From contig JAILBN010000015.1 in NCBI GenBank assembly GCA_024680915.1, forward strand, positions 1 through 64,000: a stretch of DNA of 64,000 bases, given 5' to 3'. Below, piece after piece: positions 24,785-34,402 of this stretch (position 1 is the stretch's first letter; every line of letters starts with the position of its first letter). The notes under the pieces are model-generated. The model had not been told where the DNA came from. It did no database searches and worked only from the letters and a program-made list of their open reading frames with translations. The stretch is from Treponemataceae bacterium (GTDB lineage Bacteria; Spirochaetota; Spirochaetia; Treponematales; Treponemataceae). The position numbers and the translations under genes were made by a program.

Positions 24785-26626
24785 ATGTGCGGAATAGTCG
24801 GATACATAGGTCATAAAGAAGCCACCCCGGTTCTTATAAATGCACTGAAAAAGCTTGAATACAGAGGATATGACAGTGCAGGAATAGCTGTTTTCGACGG
24901 TGAGGACATAATTGTCCGAAAGGCTAAAGGTGCCTTGAAATTCCTGGAGCAAAAAATTGCAGACGAGACAATAAAAGGTTCTTTGGGAATAGGCCACACC
25001 CGTTGGGCTACTCACGGTGAACCCAGTGACCTGAACGCACATCCCCATACGAATGTAAGCGGATCCATAGCCGTAGTACACAACGGTATAGTTGAGAATT
25101 ATATGGAGCTGAAAGGCTGGCTGCAGGCACAGGGAATAGTATTCCGAAGCCAGACAGATACAGAGGTCATAGCCCATCTTGTGAATTATTTCTACGAACA
25201 GAATCCTGATATATTCCAGGCAGTGATAAAAGCGATTCATAAGCTGGAGGGGAGCTATGCTCTGGGTGTCATCTGCAAGGATTTTCCCGACAGGATGATT
25301 GCGGCAAGAAAAGAAAGCCCCCTTATCGTAGGTCTTGGTGATAAAGAGAACTTTATTGCCAGCGATGTCCCAGCCGTGCTGGAATACACAAGGGAAGTAT
25401 ATTTCCTTGATCAGAAAGAGCTGGCAGTCCTTTACGACGACCATGTGGATCTATTCACCGAGGACGGTGAGAAAGTCATAAAGGAACCCTACCATGTGGA
25501 CTGGGACATTTCATCAGCGGAGAAAGGCGGATACGCCCACTTCATGCTGAAGGAGATTTATGAGCAGCCGAAAGCCCTTACGGACACGCTGCGCCCCCGC
25601 CTGGTGAAGAAAGACGGGTTGAACAAAGATATTGAATTCGATGAGGTCTCCTTCGGAGATGACTGGAAAAATGCGGAAAGAGTCGTAATAACGGCTTGTG
25701 GTACAGCCTACCATGCCGGGGCAGTAGCCAAATATGCCTTCGAGAAGCTTGCCCGCATTCCCGTCGTAGTAGATTTCGCCAGTGAATTCCGTTACAGGAA
25801 CCCCATACTGACAGACAAGGACATCTTCATTGTCATAAGTCAGTCAGGTGAAACTGCGGACACTCTTGCAGCCATGAGGCTGGCGAAAAAGGCCGGGGCG
25901 CATATAATCGCCATAACAAACTGTGTCGGCTCCACTGTCAGCAGGGAGGCAGACGACGTTATATATACATGGGCAGGACCGGAGATTGCCGTAGCCTCCA
26001 CGAAAGCATATACCACACAGCTTATGTGCCTGTGCCTCCTTGCCCTAAAGACAGCTTTTCTAAGGGGCAGCATCCCGCAGGAGAAATACAAGGACATGCT
26101 GGATGAACTGGAACGCATACCGGACAAAGCTCAGACGATTCTTGACAACCAGGCAGCCATACAGAAATTCGCCTCCAGGAATTTCAACAAAGAGAAGGTC
26201 TTCTACATAGGCCGTCAGTTCGACAGCGCCACAAGCCTTGAATGCGCCCTTAAGCTTAAGGAAGTAAGCTACATGCATTCCGAAGCCTTCGCTGCAGGAG
26301 AGCTCAAGCATGGTCCTATCGCACTTATAGACAAGAACACTCTGGTCGTTGCCACAGCGACTCAGAAGGAGCTTTACGAAAAACTCATCAGCAATATCGT
26401 TGAGGTTAAGTCCCGTGGAGCTGCCACTCTTGTCATAACCCAGGACACAGAAGGAGCCTTCGGGGACAGTGCTGACGAAGTCATCAGGATCCCTGATACG
26501 GCAGAGGAATACACTTCCATGCTCTCTATTATTCCAGCACAGCTTTTCGCTTATTACTGCGCGGTGCAAAGAGGAAACGACCCGGACAAGCCAAGAAACC
26601 TGGCAAAATCCGTGACGGTTGAGTAA
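24785..26626 (+). CDS. glmS: Glutamine-fructose-6-phosphate aminotransferase (isomerising)
   Basis: This 613-residue enzyme makes glucosamine-6-phosphate from fructose-6-phosphate and glutamine, the first step to UDP-GlcNAc for the cell wall. It has the N-terminal nucleophile Cys2 (MCGIVGYIG), the glutaminase motifs HTRWATHGEPS and HNGIVENY, then two SIS domains (ISQSGETADT, and AGELKHGPIALI), and ends in KSVTVE as is usual for GlmS. GGAG precedes the ATG. A glmS ribozyme core was looked for in the 260-base upstream gap and was not recognised. Confidence 0.97.
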   Translation: MCGIVGYIGHKEATPVLINALKKLEYRGYDSAGIAVFDGEDIIVRKAKGALKFLEQKIADETIKGSLGIGHTRWATHGEPSDLNAHPHTNVSGSIAVVHNGIVENYMELKGWLQAQGIVFRSQTDTEVIAHLVNYFYEQNPDIFQAVIKAIHKLEGSYALGVICKDFPDRMIAARKESPLIVGLGDKENFIASDVPAVLEYTREVYFLDQKELAVLYDDHVDLFTEDGEKVIKEPYHVDWDISSAEKGGYAHFMLKEIYEQPKALTDTLRPRLVKKDGLNKDIEFDEVSFGDDWKNAERVVITACGTAYHAGAVAKYAFEKLARIPVVVDFASEFRYRNPILTDKDIFIVISQSGETADTLAAMRLAKKAGAHIIAITNCVGSTVSREADDVIYTWAGPEIAVASTKAYTTQLMCLCLLALKTAFLRGSIPQEKYKDMLDELERIPDKAQTILDNQAAIQKFASRNFNKEKVFYIGRQFDSATSLECALKLKEVSYMHSEAFAAGELKHGPIALIDKNTLVVATATQKELYEKLISNIVEVKSRGAATLVITQDTEGAFGDSADEVIRIPDTAEEYTSMLSIIPAQLFAYYCAVQRGNDPDKPRNLAKSVTVE

Positions 26627-26732
26627 AAAAGGTATTTTCCTATATCTTTATTTATGATAATATATTCTCGGTTTGTGCGAAGATTATAAGGTATCTCAGC
26701 ACAAATCATAATCACTTTTACGAGGTATACAA

Positions 26733-26849
26733 ATGAGACTTGCAAAACGTTTCAGAAAAGACACCAACTCAAAGCTTACCAGAACAAACACAAAGAAAAG
26801 AGTAAAGGCAATCAAGGCAAATCTTGCTGTGATCAAAGCTTTGGCATAA
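26733..26849 (+). CDS. Very small basic protein (38 residues), function unknown
   Basis: This frame is below the ORF-track cutoff but looks like a real gene. The ATG follows CGAGG, the 38 codons encode MRLAKRFRKD and onward with about a third Lys or Arg and a hydrophobic end (NLAVIKALA), and a strong terminator follows 23 bases later. The whole unit is an independent monocistron between glmS and a convergent gene. The composition suggests an RNA-binding, ribosome-associated or amphipathic membrane peptide. I do not recognise the family. Confidence 0.65.
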   Translation: MRLAKRFRKDTNSKLTRTNTKKRVKAIKANLAVIKALA

Positions 26850-26872
26850 AGCTCTCCCGATTCTTTTGAAGG

Positions 26873-26902
26873 CTCCCCGTATACTACGGGGAGTTTTTTT
26901 TT
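26873..26902 (+). terminator. Rho-independent terminator of the small basic gene
   Basis: CTCCCCGT and ACGGGGAG form a perfect 8-bp stem with a 5-base loop, directly followed by nine T. Confidence 0.92.
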
Positions 26903-26945
26903 CAACAGAGGATGCCCCTCAGCAGAAGGATATCTTCTCTCGTCT

Positions 26946-27893
26946 CTACTTCAACAAGGCCGCTACTGTCTTCCAGATATGGATTATAGGGTAGAAATAA
27001 GCCGCGAAAGTCGATATTCCGCCGAACTGAGTTATCAGGATACGCCTTGTTATGAAGAACAAAATGGTATAAGCGCCGAACATGGAGATGAATATGATTA
27101 TCCTTTTCTTGAAAACATCGATGTAATAACGGACAATTTCTTCCAGCTCTGGAAAATCTTTCAGTGCCGGAATATAGGGAGAAAGTTTTTTTACGGTATC
27201 GAGAGCCTTTTTCACCTTAGGATACCTTTCCATCAAGTATTTGCATATTCCGGACTCCACATTAGCTTCTTGGATGATATTCTTTATTATAGGATAGGTT
27301 ATCCTGGCGTTTTTTACGAAACGGATACAAGACCATACAAGGGAGAATAGAAAGAATACAGAGGCAATATAATAAGCGGCAGTCTGATTTATAGGTTTGA
27401 AAACGACGAAAAGTATACCGCACATAAGCAAAAAGAAGGTTATGACCGTGTTTTTTATGGTGACTTTAAGGGAAGCATTAAGCCTTCCCTTAATCTCCTT
27501 CTCACCGAAATCAAGAATGGCTGGAAGGGCGTCCCTCTCCATTATCATAACGCCGGCGTTTATAAGGCTGTGAAAAATGGCGCCTATGACGAAAATATCG
27601 TCTAAAAAACCTATGAAGGGAATCGCATCAGGAATAAGATCTATAGGAGATATCACATATATCAGAGCTCCGATAATCTCAACCTTCATCCACTTAGGGG
27701 TATCAGGAGAAAGATAAAACTGCCAGAGCCGCTTCATCTTATCTCCCACCTTCTTCATCGGGCCTTTTATGAATTTGTCGATTTTGTTCTTAACCTCGGA
27801 GATCTGCTGCTCCGTTGCGTCCTCACCGAATTTCTCGGCTTTTTCAAGAGCTTTCTCTTTCTCAAACTCTAAAGGCTTTTTTTTCATTTCCAC
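26946..27893 (-). CDS. DUF1232 (YkvA-like) membrane protein
   Basis: A 315-residue protein. After a charged N-terminal region of about 65 residues comes the DUF1232/YkvA motif LIYVISPIDLIPDAIPFIGFLDDIFVIGAI (about 90-120). The second half has four hydrophobic segments (about 155-195 and 265-310) separated by a charged stretch. The molecular role of DUF1232 is unknown. It starts 20 bases after lon ends on the same strand and is probably cotranscribed, which hints at membrane quality control or stress. Confidence 0.75.
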   Translation of the reverse strand: MEMKKKPLEFEKEKALEKAEKFGEDATEQQISEVKNKIDKFIKGPMKKVGDKMKRLWQFYLSPDTPKWMKVEIIGALIYVISPIDLIPDAIPFIGFLDDIFVIGAIFHSLINAGVMIMERDALPAILDFGEKEIKGRLNASLKVTIKNTVITFFLLMCGILFVVFKPINQTAAYYIASVFFLFSLVWSCIRFVKNARITYPIIKNIIQEANVESGICKYLMERYPKVKKALDTVKKLSPYIPALKDFPELEEIVRYYIDVFKKRIIIFISMFGAYTILFFITRRILITQFGGISTFAAYFYPIIHIWKTVAALLK

Positions 27894-27913
27894 TTTCCTG
27901 GGGCAGACGAATC

Positions 27914-30382
27914 CTAAAACACGAGGGAAAGAACCTCTTCCATCGTAGAGACAGGCAGAAAGCTAAGTCCCTTCTTGACGATATCAGGAATGTCATCAAG
28001 GTCACGAAGGTTCTGCCGGGGAATGATTATAGTCTTAACCTTATTCCTTTTAGCGGCGACAGTCTTCTCTTTCAGACCGCCGATGGGCAGAACCTTTCCG
28101 GTCAAGGAAAGCTCTCCGGTCATAGCAAGATTCGCTTTAATTTTCTTGCCCCGGACAAGGGACATAAGAGCGGTAGCCATTGTTATGCCGGCAGAAGGGC
28201 CGTCTTTAGGGGTAGCGCCCTCAGGAACATGAAGATGTATGAAATGCTTGTCAAACCACTCCACCTTGCAGATTTTCTCTTTTAGAGCGAACATACGGAC
28301 CCAACTCATGGCTATTGAAGCAGATTCCTTCATCACATCTCCCAGCTGCCCCGTGAGCATAAGACCTTCCTTTCCTGGTCCGGCAGGCATATCCATGGCC
28401 TCAATAAGCAAGGTATCGCCACCCATGCTTGTCCAAGCAAGACCCAGAGCAGTTCCCGGCTTATCTGCCTTAAGAATCTCCTCCTCATTGAAAACTGGCT
28501 TACCAAGATATTTTTCAATATCAGCAGCCGCAATAGAAAGAGGCTTTGACAAGGCTTTTGAAAGGGCCGTCCTAGCGGCTTTTATCTCCGAGCTTTCCTT
28601 TTTTGGAGCCGGAGCTTGATCCCCGGTATCAGCCAGAAGCTTATCAAGGGCAGCTGTCGCATCCTTCACTTCCTGGGACATAATGAGCTCTGTGGCATAC
28701 TTACGGTGAATCTTGTCCAGATTCTTCTCAAAATTACGGACACCTGCCTCACGGGCATAGGACTCCGCTATAAGATGGAATGCCTCTTTAGTGTATTTGA
28801 CCTGATTCTTCTTCAGTCCGTTCTTGTCCAAGCTTTTCGGCAAAAGATATTTCTTGCCTATCTCCATTTTCTCCTGATCAATGTAGCCGGAGAGAGATAT
28901 GATCTCCGCCCTGTCAAGCAAAGGCTCAGGGATAGAGTCAAAGGTATTGGCGGTAAGAATAAATACTATGTCCGAGACATCGAAAGGCAGATCAAGATAG
29001 TGGTCGCGGAAGGACACGTTCTGCTCAGGATCCAGGACTTCAAGAAGGGCACTGGCCGGGTCTCCCTGATAACTCTGCCCCATCTTGTCAATCTCATCTA
29101 TCATAAAAACAGGAGCCTTTGTCTTAACGATTTTCAAGCCCTGTATGATTTTTCCCGGCATAGCACCGATATAGGTACGGCGATGCCCCTTTATCTCTGC
29201 CTCGTCCCTCATTCCTCCTACGGAAAAGCGGAAAAAAGGCTTGTTCATGGCTCTCGCCACAGACCGTCCCACGCTGGTCTTACCGACGCCAGGCGGTCCC
29301 ACAAGAAGAATGATAGAGCCCTTGTTGTCTTTTTTCAGCCGCCTCACAGCAAGATATTCTATGATTCGCTTTTTCACATCATCAAGACCGTAATGGTCCT
29401 CATCAAGGATTTCCTTGGCACGGTCCAAATCATAGTATTCAGGATCAGGCTCTTTCCAAGGGAGGGAGGCGATCGTCTCCAGGTAATTACGGGAAACTAT
29501 GTACTCCGCGGAGCTAGGATCCATAAGGCTGAATTTCTCAAGCTCGCTGTCCACGGTCTCTTTTATCTCTCCCGTAAAATGAAGACTATCTAATTTCTCC
29601 TTGAATTTCTGGTAATCGGAGCTTTTAGCATCTGTCGTCATTCCCAACTCTTCTTTTATTGACTTAAGCTCCTCTTTAAGGAAATATTCCCTCTGGTTCT
29701 TCTCTACCTTGTCGTTTATCTCAGTCTGAATTTTCTTCTGTATACGAAGAAGCTCCTGTTCCTTCTTTATGAAGACAAGGACAGTCTCCATCCTCTGCCT
29801 GACATTCTCCATCTCAAGAACCCGCTGCTGATCGTTTTTGTCCACATTCAGTATCGACGCGATGAAATCAGCAATTTTTCCGGGATGATCTATGTTGACC
29901 ATATTCAGGCGCATTTCCTCGGAGAAGAGAGGATTATTCTCAGATATTTCCTTCATCTCACTTATAAGAGCCCGGGTAAGAGCCTTTACCTCGAAGGTGT
30001 CATCCTCAGTATCCTCAAGATACTCCACGATAGCGCACATAGGCTCCCTTTCACTTATGACGCGTTTTATCCTGAAGCGTTTTATCGTGGAAATGAATAT
30101 ATTAAGACCACCGTCCGGCAAGTTTATTTTCTTGACTATACGGGCGACGGTGCCTACCTTATGAAGGTCATCTGTACACGGTCTTTCCGCATCATTTCTG
30201 AGCATGACGATACCCACAAGGCTGTCTCCGGAGGAAGCCTGCTCTATAGCTTTCAGGTCATCCGCGGCATTCACCATGAGGGGGGTAAAAATACCCGGGA
30301 AAATAGGACGCCCGGCAAGTGGAATTAAGACTAGTTTATTTGAAAGTATCTGATCGGCAGGTACTATACTTGGATCTGGCAA
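27914..30382 (-). CDS. lon: ATP-dependent Lon protease
   Basis: An 822-residue cytoplasmic protease that removes misfolded and some regulatory proteins. It has an N-terminal LON substrate-binding domain (about 10-210), a coiled-coil region, an AAA+ module with GPPGVGKTS and MIDEIDK, and a C-terminal protease domain with the catalytic Ser in DGPSAGI and Lys in TGKVLPIGGLKEK. An additional stretch of about 60 residues (around 570-630, KKESSEIKAAR) separates the AAA+ lid from the protease. The start is TTG (30380-30382), seven bases after AGGAGG; no ATG is available nearby. Confidence 0.96.
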   Translation of the reverse strand: MPDPSIVPADQILSNKLVLIPLAGRPIFPGIFTPLMVNAADDLKAIEQASSGDSLVGIVMLRNDAERPCTDDLHKVGTVARIVKKINLPDGGLNIFISTIKRFRIKRVISEREPMCAIVEYLEDTEDDTFEVKALTRALISEMKEISENNPLFSEEMRLNMVNIDHPGKIADFIASILNVDKNDQQRVLEMENVRQRMETVLVFIKKEQELLRIQKKIQTEINDKVEKNQREYFLKEELKSIKEELGMTTDAKSSDYQKFKEKLDSLHFTGEIKETVDSELEKFSLMDPSSAEYIVSRNYLETIASLPWKEPDPEYYDLDRAKEILDEDHYGLDDVKKRIIEYLAVRRLKKDNKGSIILLVGPPGVGKTSVGRSVARAMNKPFFRFSVGGMRDEAEIKGHRRTYIGAMPGKIIQGLKIVKTKAPVFMIDEIDKMGQSYQGDPASALLEVLDPEQNVSFRDHYLDLPFDVSDIVFILTANTFDSIPEPLLDRAEIISLSGYIDQEKMEIGKKYLLPKSLDKNGLKKNQVKYTKEAFHLIAESYAREAGVRNFEKNLDKIHRKYATELIMSQEVKDATAALDKLLADTGDQAPAPKKESSEIKAARTALSKALSKPLSIAAADIEKYLGKPVFNEEEILKADKPGTALGLAWTSMGGDTLLIEAMDMPAGPGKEGLMLTGQLGDVMKESASIAMSWVRMFALKEKICKVEWFDKHFIHLHVPEGATPKDGPSAGITMATALMSLVRGKKIKANLAMTGELSLTGKVLPIGGLKEKTVAAKRNKVKTIIIPRQNLRDLDDIPDIVKKGLSFLPVSTMEEVLSLVF

Positions 30383-30427
30383 AGGAAAGCCTCCTGTTTA
30401 TCACTTAGTGCATGTCTACTGAATTAC

Positions 30428-30450
30428 TATAACATGAAAAACGTGTTATA
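30428..30450. promoter_or_regulatory. Inverted repeat upstream of lon
   Basis: TATAACA and TGTTATA are separated by nine bases, 46 bases upstream of the lon start. The arms include TATAAC-like -10 elements on both strands. It may be the operator of a stress repressor overlapping the promoter. There is no match I can name (it is not a CIRCE element). Confidence 0.4.
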
Positions 30451-30518
30451 AGGATAGAAATAATATACTAAAGAAAAAGCAGGAAAGGCAAGAAAAGAAA
30501 GATTTGCGGCGGGGAAAC

Positions 30519-31862
30519 CTACAGCACAAGGGAGAACTCCGCATACTCCCCTTCAACACTGTTTACGGAAAGCTTTGAATGATGGATATCGGCAATAGAT
30601 TTCGCGATAGAAAGCCCCAGCCCATAACCTCCAGTATTCCTTGCCCTTGACTTATCGGTTCTGTAGAAACGCTCAAAAATGAGCTTCTGATCCTTAGGGC
30701 TTATACCAGCTCCTGTATTCCGGACAGAAAGCACTATTTTGTTTCCCTGGGTAAAAAGAGAAACTTTTATATAGGCATTTTTCTCAGTATGCTTGACCGC
30801 ATTGTCAAGAAGAATGACGGCAATCTGCTTTATGGCGTTCTCATCTCCTGTGTACTGGATATTCTCTGCTATATATGTCTCAAGGACTTTTTCCTGCTCG
30901 AATATAGTACTCTCAAAGGGAAGCACAGCACTCATCACAGCACGACTCAGGTCGAAGGAGGAGAACTGATACTTGACATTCTGACTGTCACATTTAGCAA
31001 GATACAGCAGATCTTTCACAAGCTTGCTCATCCGACTTATTTCACCGCGGATGTAACCTATCCACTTGTTATCACCGGTTTCTCCGGAAAGGACATCAAG
31101 ATTCGCTGATATTACGGACAAGGGGGTCTTAAGCTCATGACTTGCATCAGCCACGAAACTTTTCTGTTTCTCGAAGGCAAGACGCACAGGTTTCACAGCC
31201 CATTTCGAGAAGAACCAGGCTACAACCACTGAGATAACGAGGCTCAGGACATAGAGATACATGGATATCTTGAAAATCGTGGCATGAAGGTTAGCTTCTG
31301 CCTGAACTTCCGCAAAAACGATTATAAAGCCGTAGATTTTACACGTGATAAGATAGCCCAAGCCTCCAAGAAAACCGAAATCATTGTCGGAAAGAGGAAT
31401 GGAATCCACCAGCTCAGCCACCTCATCCTGGGTGAAATGGAGGGGGAAGGGAGACACGATATCAAGTATCTCCCCGTTTTTATCAAGCTTAACAGAAAAA
31501 TAATTCCTCATGCTGGTAACATCAAAGGGCTGGGTGAAGGAGAAAAACATGAAACGGTCTTTTTTGTTACGCATAAGGTTGTTATAGTGCTGGCTGCTTT
31601 CCTCCGGGGGCTCCATATCACTGTCCATATATCCTCCGGACAAAGGACTACCAGAAAGAGCATCCATGAACTTATACTGAAAACCCGGAGAGAAATACAT
31701 ACCGTCATTGTCAGCCAACTCATGAAGCCTTTCCTCCACCTGAGTCTCCGTAATATGAGTGGACATTATGTTTATGACAAAAAAAATGACGCTGAAAATT
31801 AAAGTCAGGATAAAAACAATAGTGATTATGAATTTTACCCGGAGCTTGCTTATTACATCCAT
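30519..31862 (-). CDS. Sensor histidine kinase of an OmpR-type two-component system
   Basis: A 447-residue membrane kinase. Helix 1 is near residues 10-32, an extracytoplasmic sensor runs to about 185, helix 2 is near 190-215, then a dimerisation domain with the H-box FVADASHELKTPLSV (phospho-accepting His), N-box LLDNAVKHT, and G-boxes NTGAGISPKD and GGYGLGLSIA. I prefer the ATG at 31862, which follows GGAG; it is 3 bases after the TAG stop of the response regulator. It responds to an unknown envelope signal and phosphorylates the partner encoded just upstream. Confidence 0.93.
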   Translation of the reverse strand: MDVISKLRVKFIITIVFILTLIFSVIFFVINIMSTHITETQVEERLHELADNDGMYFSPGFQYKFMDALSGSPLSGGYMDSDMEPPEESSQHYNNLMRNKKDRFMFFSFTQPFDVTSMRNYFSVKLDKNGEILDIVSPFPLHFTQDEVAELVDSIPLSDNDFGFLGGLGYLITCKIYGFIIVFAEVQAEANLHATIFKISMYLYVLSLVISVVVAWFFSKWAVKPVRLAFEKQKSFVADASHELKTPLSVISANLDVLSGETGDNKWIGYIRGEISRMSKLVKDLLYLAKCDSQNVKYQFSSFDLSRAVMSAVLPFESTIFEQEKVLETYIAENIQYTGDENAIKQIAVILLDNAVKHTEKNAYIKVSLFTQGNKIVLSVRNTGAGISPKDQKLIFERFYRTDKSRARNTGGYGLGLSIAKSIADIHHSKLSVNSVEGEYAEFSLVL

Positions 31863-31864
31863 CG

Positions 31865-32533
31865 CTAACACTCCAGGGAATATCCCACACCACGAACCGT
31901 TTTTATTTCCGTTTTCGCCCCCAGAAACTGCAATTTTTTACGTAAAAAAGAGATATAGACTTCGACGTTATTATATTCCGCATCGGAGTCCCCACCCCAA
32001 ATCTTATCGATTATACGTTCCTTCGTCAGAATCTGATTAGGGTTATACATAAGCAGCTCAAGGATCTGGAACTCCTTCAGGGAGAGTTTTACTTGATTGT
32101 TGGAAGAGACAAGCTCATTTTTCTTAAGCTTCAAGGCAATATCACCAAAGCAAAGCTCGTCATCGATCACATCCCCTTTCCTGCGGAGCAGGGCGCGCAC
32201 CCTGGCCAAAAGCTCATCAGTAGAGAAAGGCTTGGTCATGTAATCATCAGCCCCATAATCAAGGCCTGTTACTTTATCCTCGATTTCATCCTTTGCTGTC
32301 AGAAGAAGGACAGGAACAGACATTTTCTCTGCCCTCAAATTCTTAAGGACCTCTATTCCGCTCATTTTAGGAAGCATTATATCAAGGATGACAAGGTCAT
32401 ATACTCCTGACATAGCATATTCCAAGCCTTGCTGGCCATCATGAACGGCATCCGCAGCATACATGTTTTTCTTAAGGATTTCAGTCAAAGCCTGAGCCAG
32501 ATGAACTTCATCCTCTACAAGTAATATTCTCAT
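31865..32533 (-). CDS. OmpR/PhoB-family response regulator
   Basis: A 222-residue regulator. The receiver domain (1-115) has acidic residues near 8-11, the phospho-acceptor in DLVILDIMLPKMSG, and the Lys in LLLTAKDE; the C-terminal winged helix (about 125-220) includes LSLKEFQILELLMYNPNQILTKE and ends with RGVGYSLE, the typical wing. It is cotranscribed with the kinase that follows. Its target genes cannot be told from this window. Confidence 0.95.
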   Translation of the reverse strand: MRILLVEDEVHLAQALTEILKKNMYAADAVHDGQQGLEYAMSGVYDLVILDIMLPKMSGIEVLKNLRAEKMSVPVLLLTAKDEIEDKVTGLDYGADDYMTKPFSTDELLARVRALLRRKGDVIDDELCFGDIALKLKKNELVSSNNQVKLSLKEFQILELLMYNPNQILTKERIIDKIWGGDSDAEYNNVEVYISFLRKKLQFLGAKTEIKTVRGVGYSLEC

Positions 32534-32597
32534 GAGTAAAAGTAAAACACCCTTATCTTAAAAAAATCTGAAACAAGGCCGCAAAAAACTCAGCACT

Positions 32598-32632
32598 ATA
32601 AATAATGATAACCGAAGGGAATCATTATTTAT
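32598..32632 (-). terminator. AT-rich hairpin at the end of the diguanylate cyclase gene
   Basis: ATAAATAATGAT and ATCATTATTTAT form a 12-bp stem with a small CCTTCGG-containing loop, overlapping the stop codon. The stable UUCG-type loop suggests a 3'-end structure, although no uridine run follows. Confidence 0.5.
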
Positions 32633-34316
32633 CCCCCAGACAGAAATAACAGTTCTTGCCCTTGGCCTTCGCGGCATACAAAGCTTCGTCAGCGGACTCA
32701 TACAAATCCTTAAAGACAGTTCCGTTCTGAGGAGATATGGCGATACCCACAGAGCAGGATATAGAGAAACCTTTTGCATCAAACTTCACAGGATTACGTA
32801 ATGTACTGCAGATAGATTCCGCCTTTTCCATCACGAAATCGAAGGAAGGCACATCGGGTATAAAGACGGTGAATTCATCTCCGCCTACCCTACCTATGAT
32901 ATCTGACCCACGGAAAACTGATTTTATGCGGGAAGTAATCTCACAAAGAACAGCATCTCCGAACAAATGACCATAGGTATCATTTATAACCTTGAAATCA
33001 TCAAGATCTATCATATAAAGGACACAGGAAGTTCCTTTCTTGGAGGCAGAGGAAAGCTCATAATCTATTTTATGCTGAATGGTCGCCCTGTTGTAAAGCT
33101 TAGTCAGAGAGTCTCTTTCCGCACCATCCTTCAGTATTATTTCCCTTAGCTTCTCATCGTTTATGTTGCGGGCATACATAAGCATGCATACATCACCCTG
33201 CATAGGCTCAAGTATAAAGTTCACGAAAACCCTGCACCATTGAATCTCACCTTTCGTGATAACAGACCGGTACTCAAAGGAGAAGTTCGGCATCTGGCTT
33301 CTGAACAGATTAAGAAGGTAATCCTTGGAGAGCATCTCAATGAAGAAATCCCTGTCCTTCTCATAAACAAGCTCCCGGGACATGACAGTTATCAAGTTCC
33401 AATATGCCATTGAATAGGCTTCCCCGAGTCTGTTCTTAAGCCTCTTATCGGGCTTCAGGACAATATTCTTGGAAAGGTTTATCTCCATGAGGTAGACTGC
33501 ATCAGAAACCATGGCATCATGATACTGCATATCCATAAGGTACTGAAGCTGGCGCTCCTTCTGTTCATTTATGTTGATCATCATACCTATGGCTTTCGTA
33601 GGCTCACAGGTCTCGTCATCATAGATGGTGGAATATTTTATGCTGATCCATTTGAAATTTGTGCCGTCGACCTTAGCCCTTATCTCAGAGCCGCATTCCG
33701 GCTCTCCTCTGTCCAAGGCCTCATGCATCTCCAGGAAAGGAAAGAGTGAATCCGGATGTACGAAGCCGCTGCTCAGCAGGGACTCAGGAACATCAGGGAT
33801 TATGCCGTCCTTCCATCTGTTTTTTACCAAGGAGCTGTTGCAGGTTATAGTTTTTGTCTCAAAATCATATTCCCAGACCAAGGCAGACATATTCTCCATA
33901 CCGATAAGGAGACTCTCGTTCTGACTCTTAAGGCTCAACTCTCGTTTACTTATAGAGGATATGTCGGTTACAGTCCCGCTTATGGAGGAGTTCTTGACAT
34001 CCTTATTAAAACAGAAAACAGCATACATACAGCTGCTGACTGTTTTCTTGAATCTTACCTCAAGAGTAAAAGAAACTTCAGAATTCGAAGCTAACTGTCG
34101 TTTTATCTCCTCAAAGTCTGATGCCATAACACAATTCTTAAGGCAACAGTTTTTAGTCCCGGAGGCGGAAGCCAATCCTGTCATGGAGAGGAAACTGCTA
34201 TTTGAATCAATTACAGTAAGATTACTGTCATTTTTTATGGTAAAAAAACCTGTCTTACTGTCAGAAAAAAACTCAACTACATCCACTATATTATCCCACC
34301 AAATACAATTATACAC
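32625..34316 (-). CDS. PAS-domain diguanylate cyclase
   Basis: A 563-residue protein without obvious membrane helices. At least two PAS-like domains (about 15-130 and 150-260) and a third sensor-like region precede a GGDEF domain (about 395-560) with the intact RVGGDEFTVF active site, which makes c-di-GMP. The inhibitory RxxD site is not obvious. The track start is a GTG; other starts a few codons in are possible because no strong ribosome site is present. It is opposite in activity to the two EAL proteins elsewhere in the window. Confidence 0.9.
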   Translation of the reverse strand: MYNCIWWDNIVDVVEFFSDSKTGFFTIKNDSNLTVIDSNSSFLSMTGLASASGTKNCCLKNCVMASDFEEIKRQLASNSEVSFTLEVRFKKTVSSCMYAVFCFNKDVKNSSISGTVTDISSISKRELSLKSQNESLLIGMENMSALVWEYDFETKTITCNSSLVKNRWKDGIIPDVPESLLSSGFVHPDSLFPFLEMHEALDRGEPECGSEIRAKVDGTNFKWISIKYSTIYDDETCEPTKAIGMMININEQKERQLQYLMDMQYHDAMVSDAVYLMEINLSKNIVLKPDKRLKNRLGEAYSMAYWNLITVMSRELVYEKDRDFFIEMLSKDYLLNLFRSQMPNFSFEYRSVITKGEIQWCRVFVNFILEPMQGDVCMLMYARNINDEKLREIILKDGAERDSLTKLYNRATIQHKIDYELSSASKKGTSCVLYMIDLDDFKVINDTYGHLFGDAVLCEITSRIKSVFRGSDIIGRVGGDEFTVFIPDVPSFDFVMEKAESICSTLRNPVKFDAKGFSISCSVGIAISPQNGTVFKDLYESADEALYAAKAKGKNCYFCLGDK

Positions 34317-34402
34317 TTTTTCCGATTGTTAGCAACATTTTTATTCATGATGCGGACAATCGGAAGTCCAGGAATATTTCGAGTCAGGCAAATGGCTCTC
34401 TT

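Noticed and set aside
34320-34340. GTTAGC half site near the diguanylate cyclase start
   Set aside because: TGTTAGCAAC has no second arm at the right spacing, so it is not counted in the regulon; the same applies to a GCTAAC half site at 31864.
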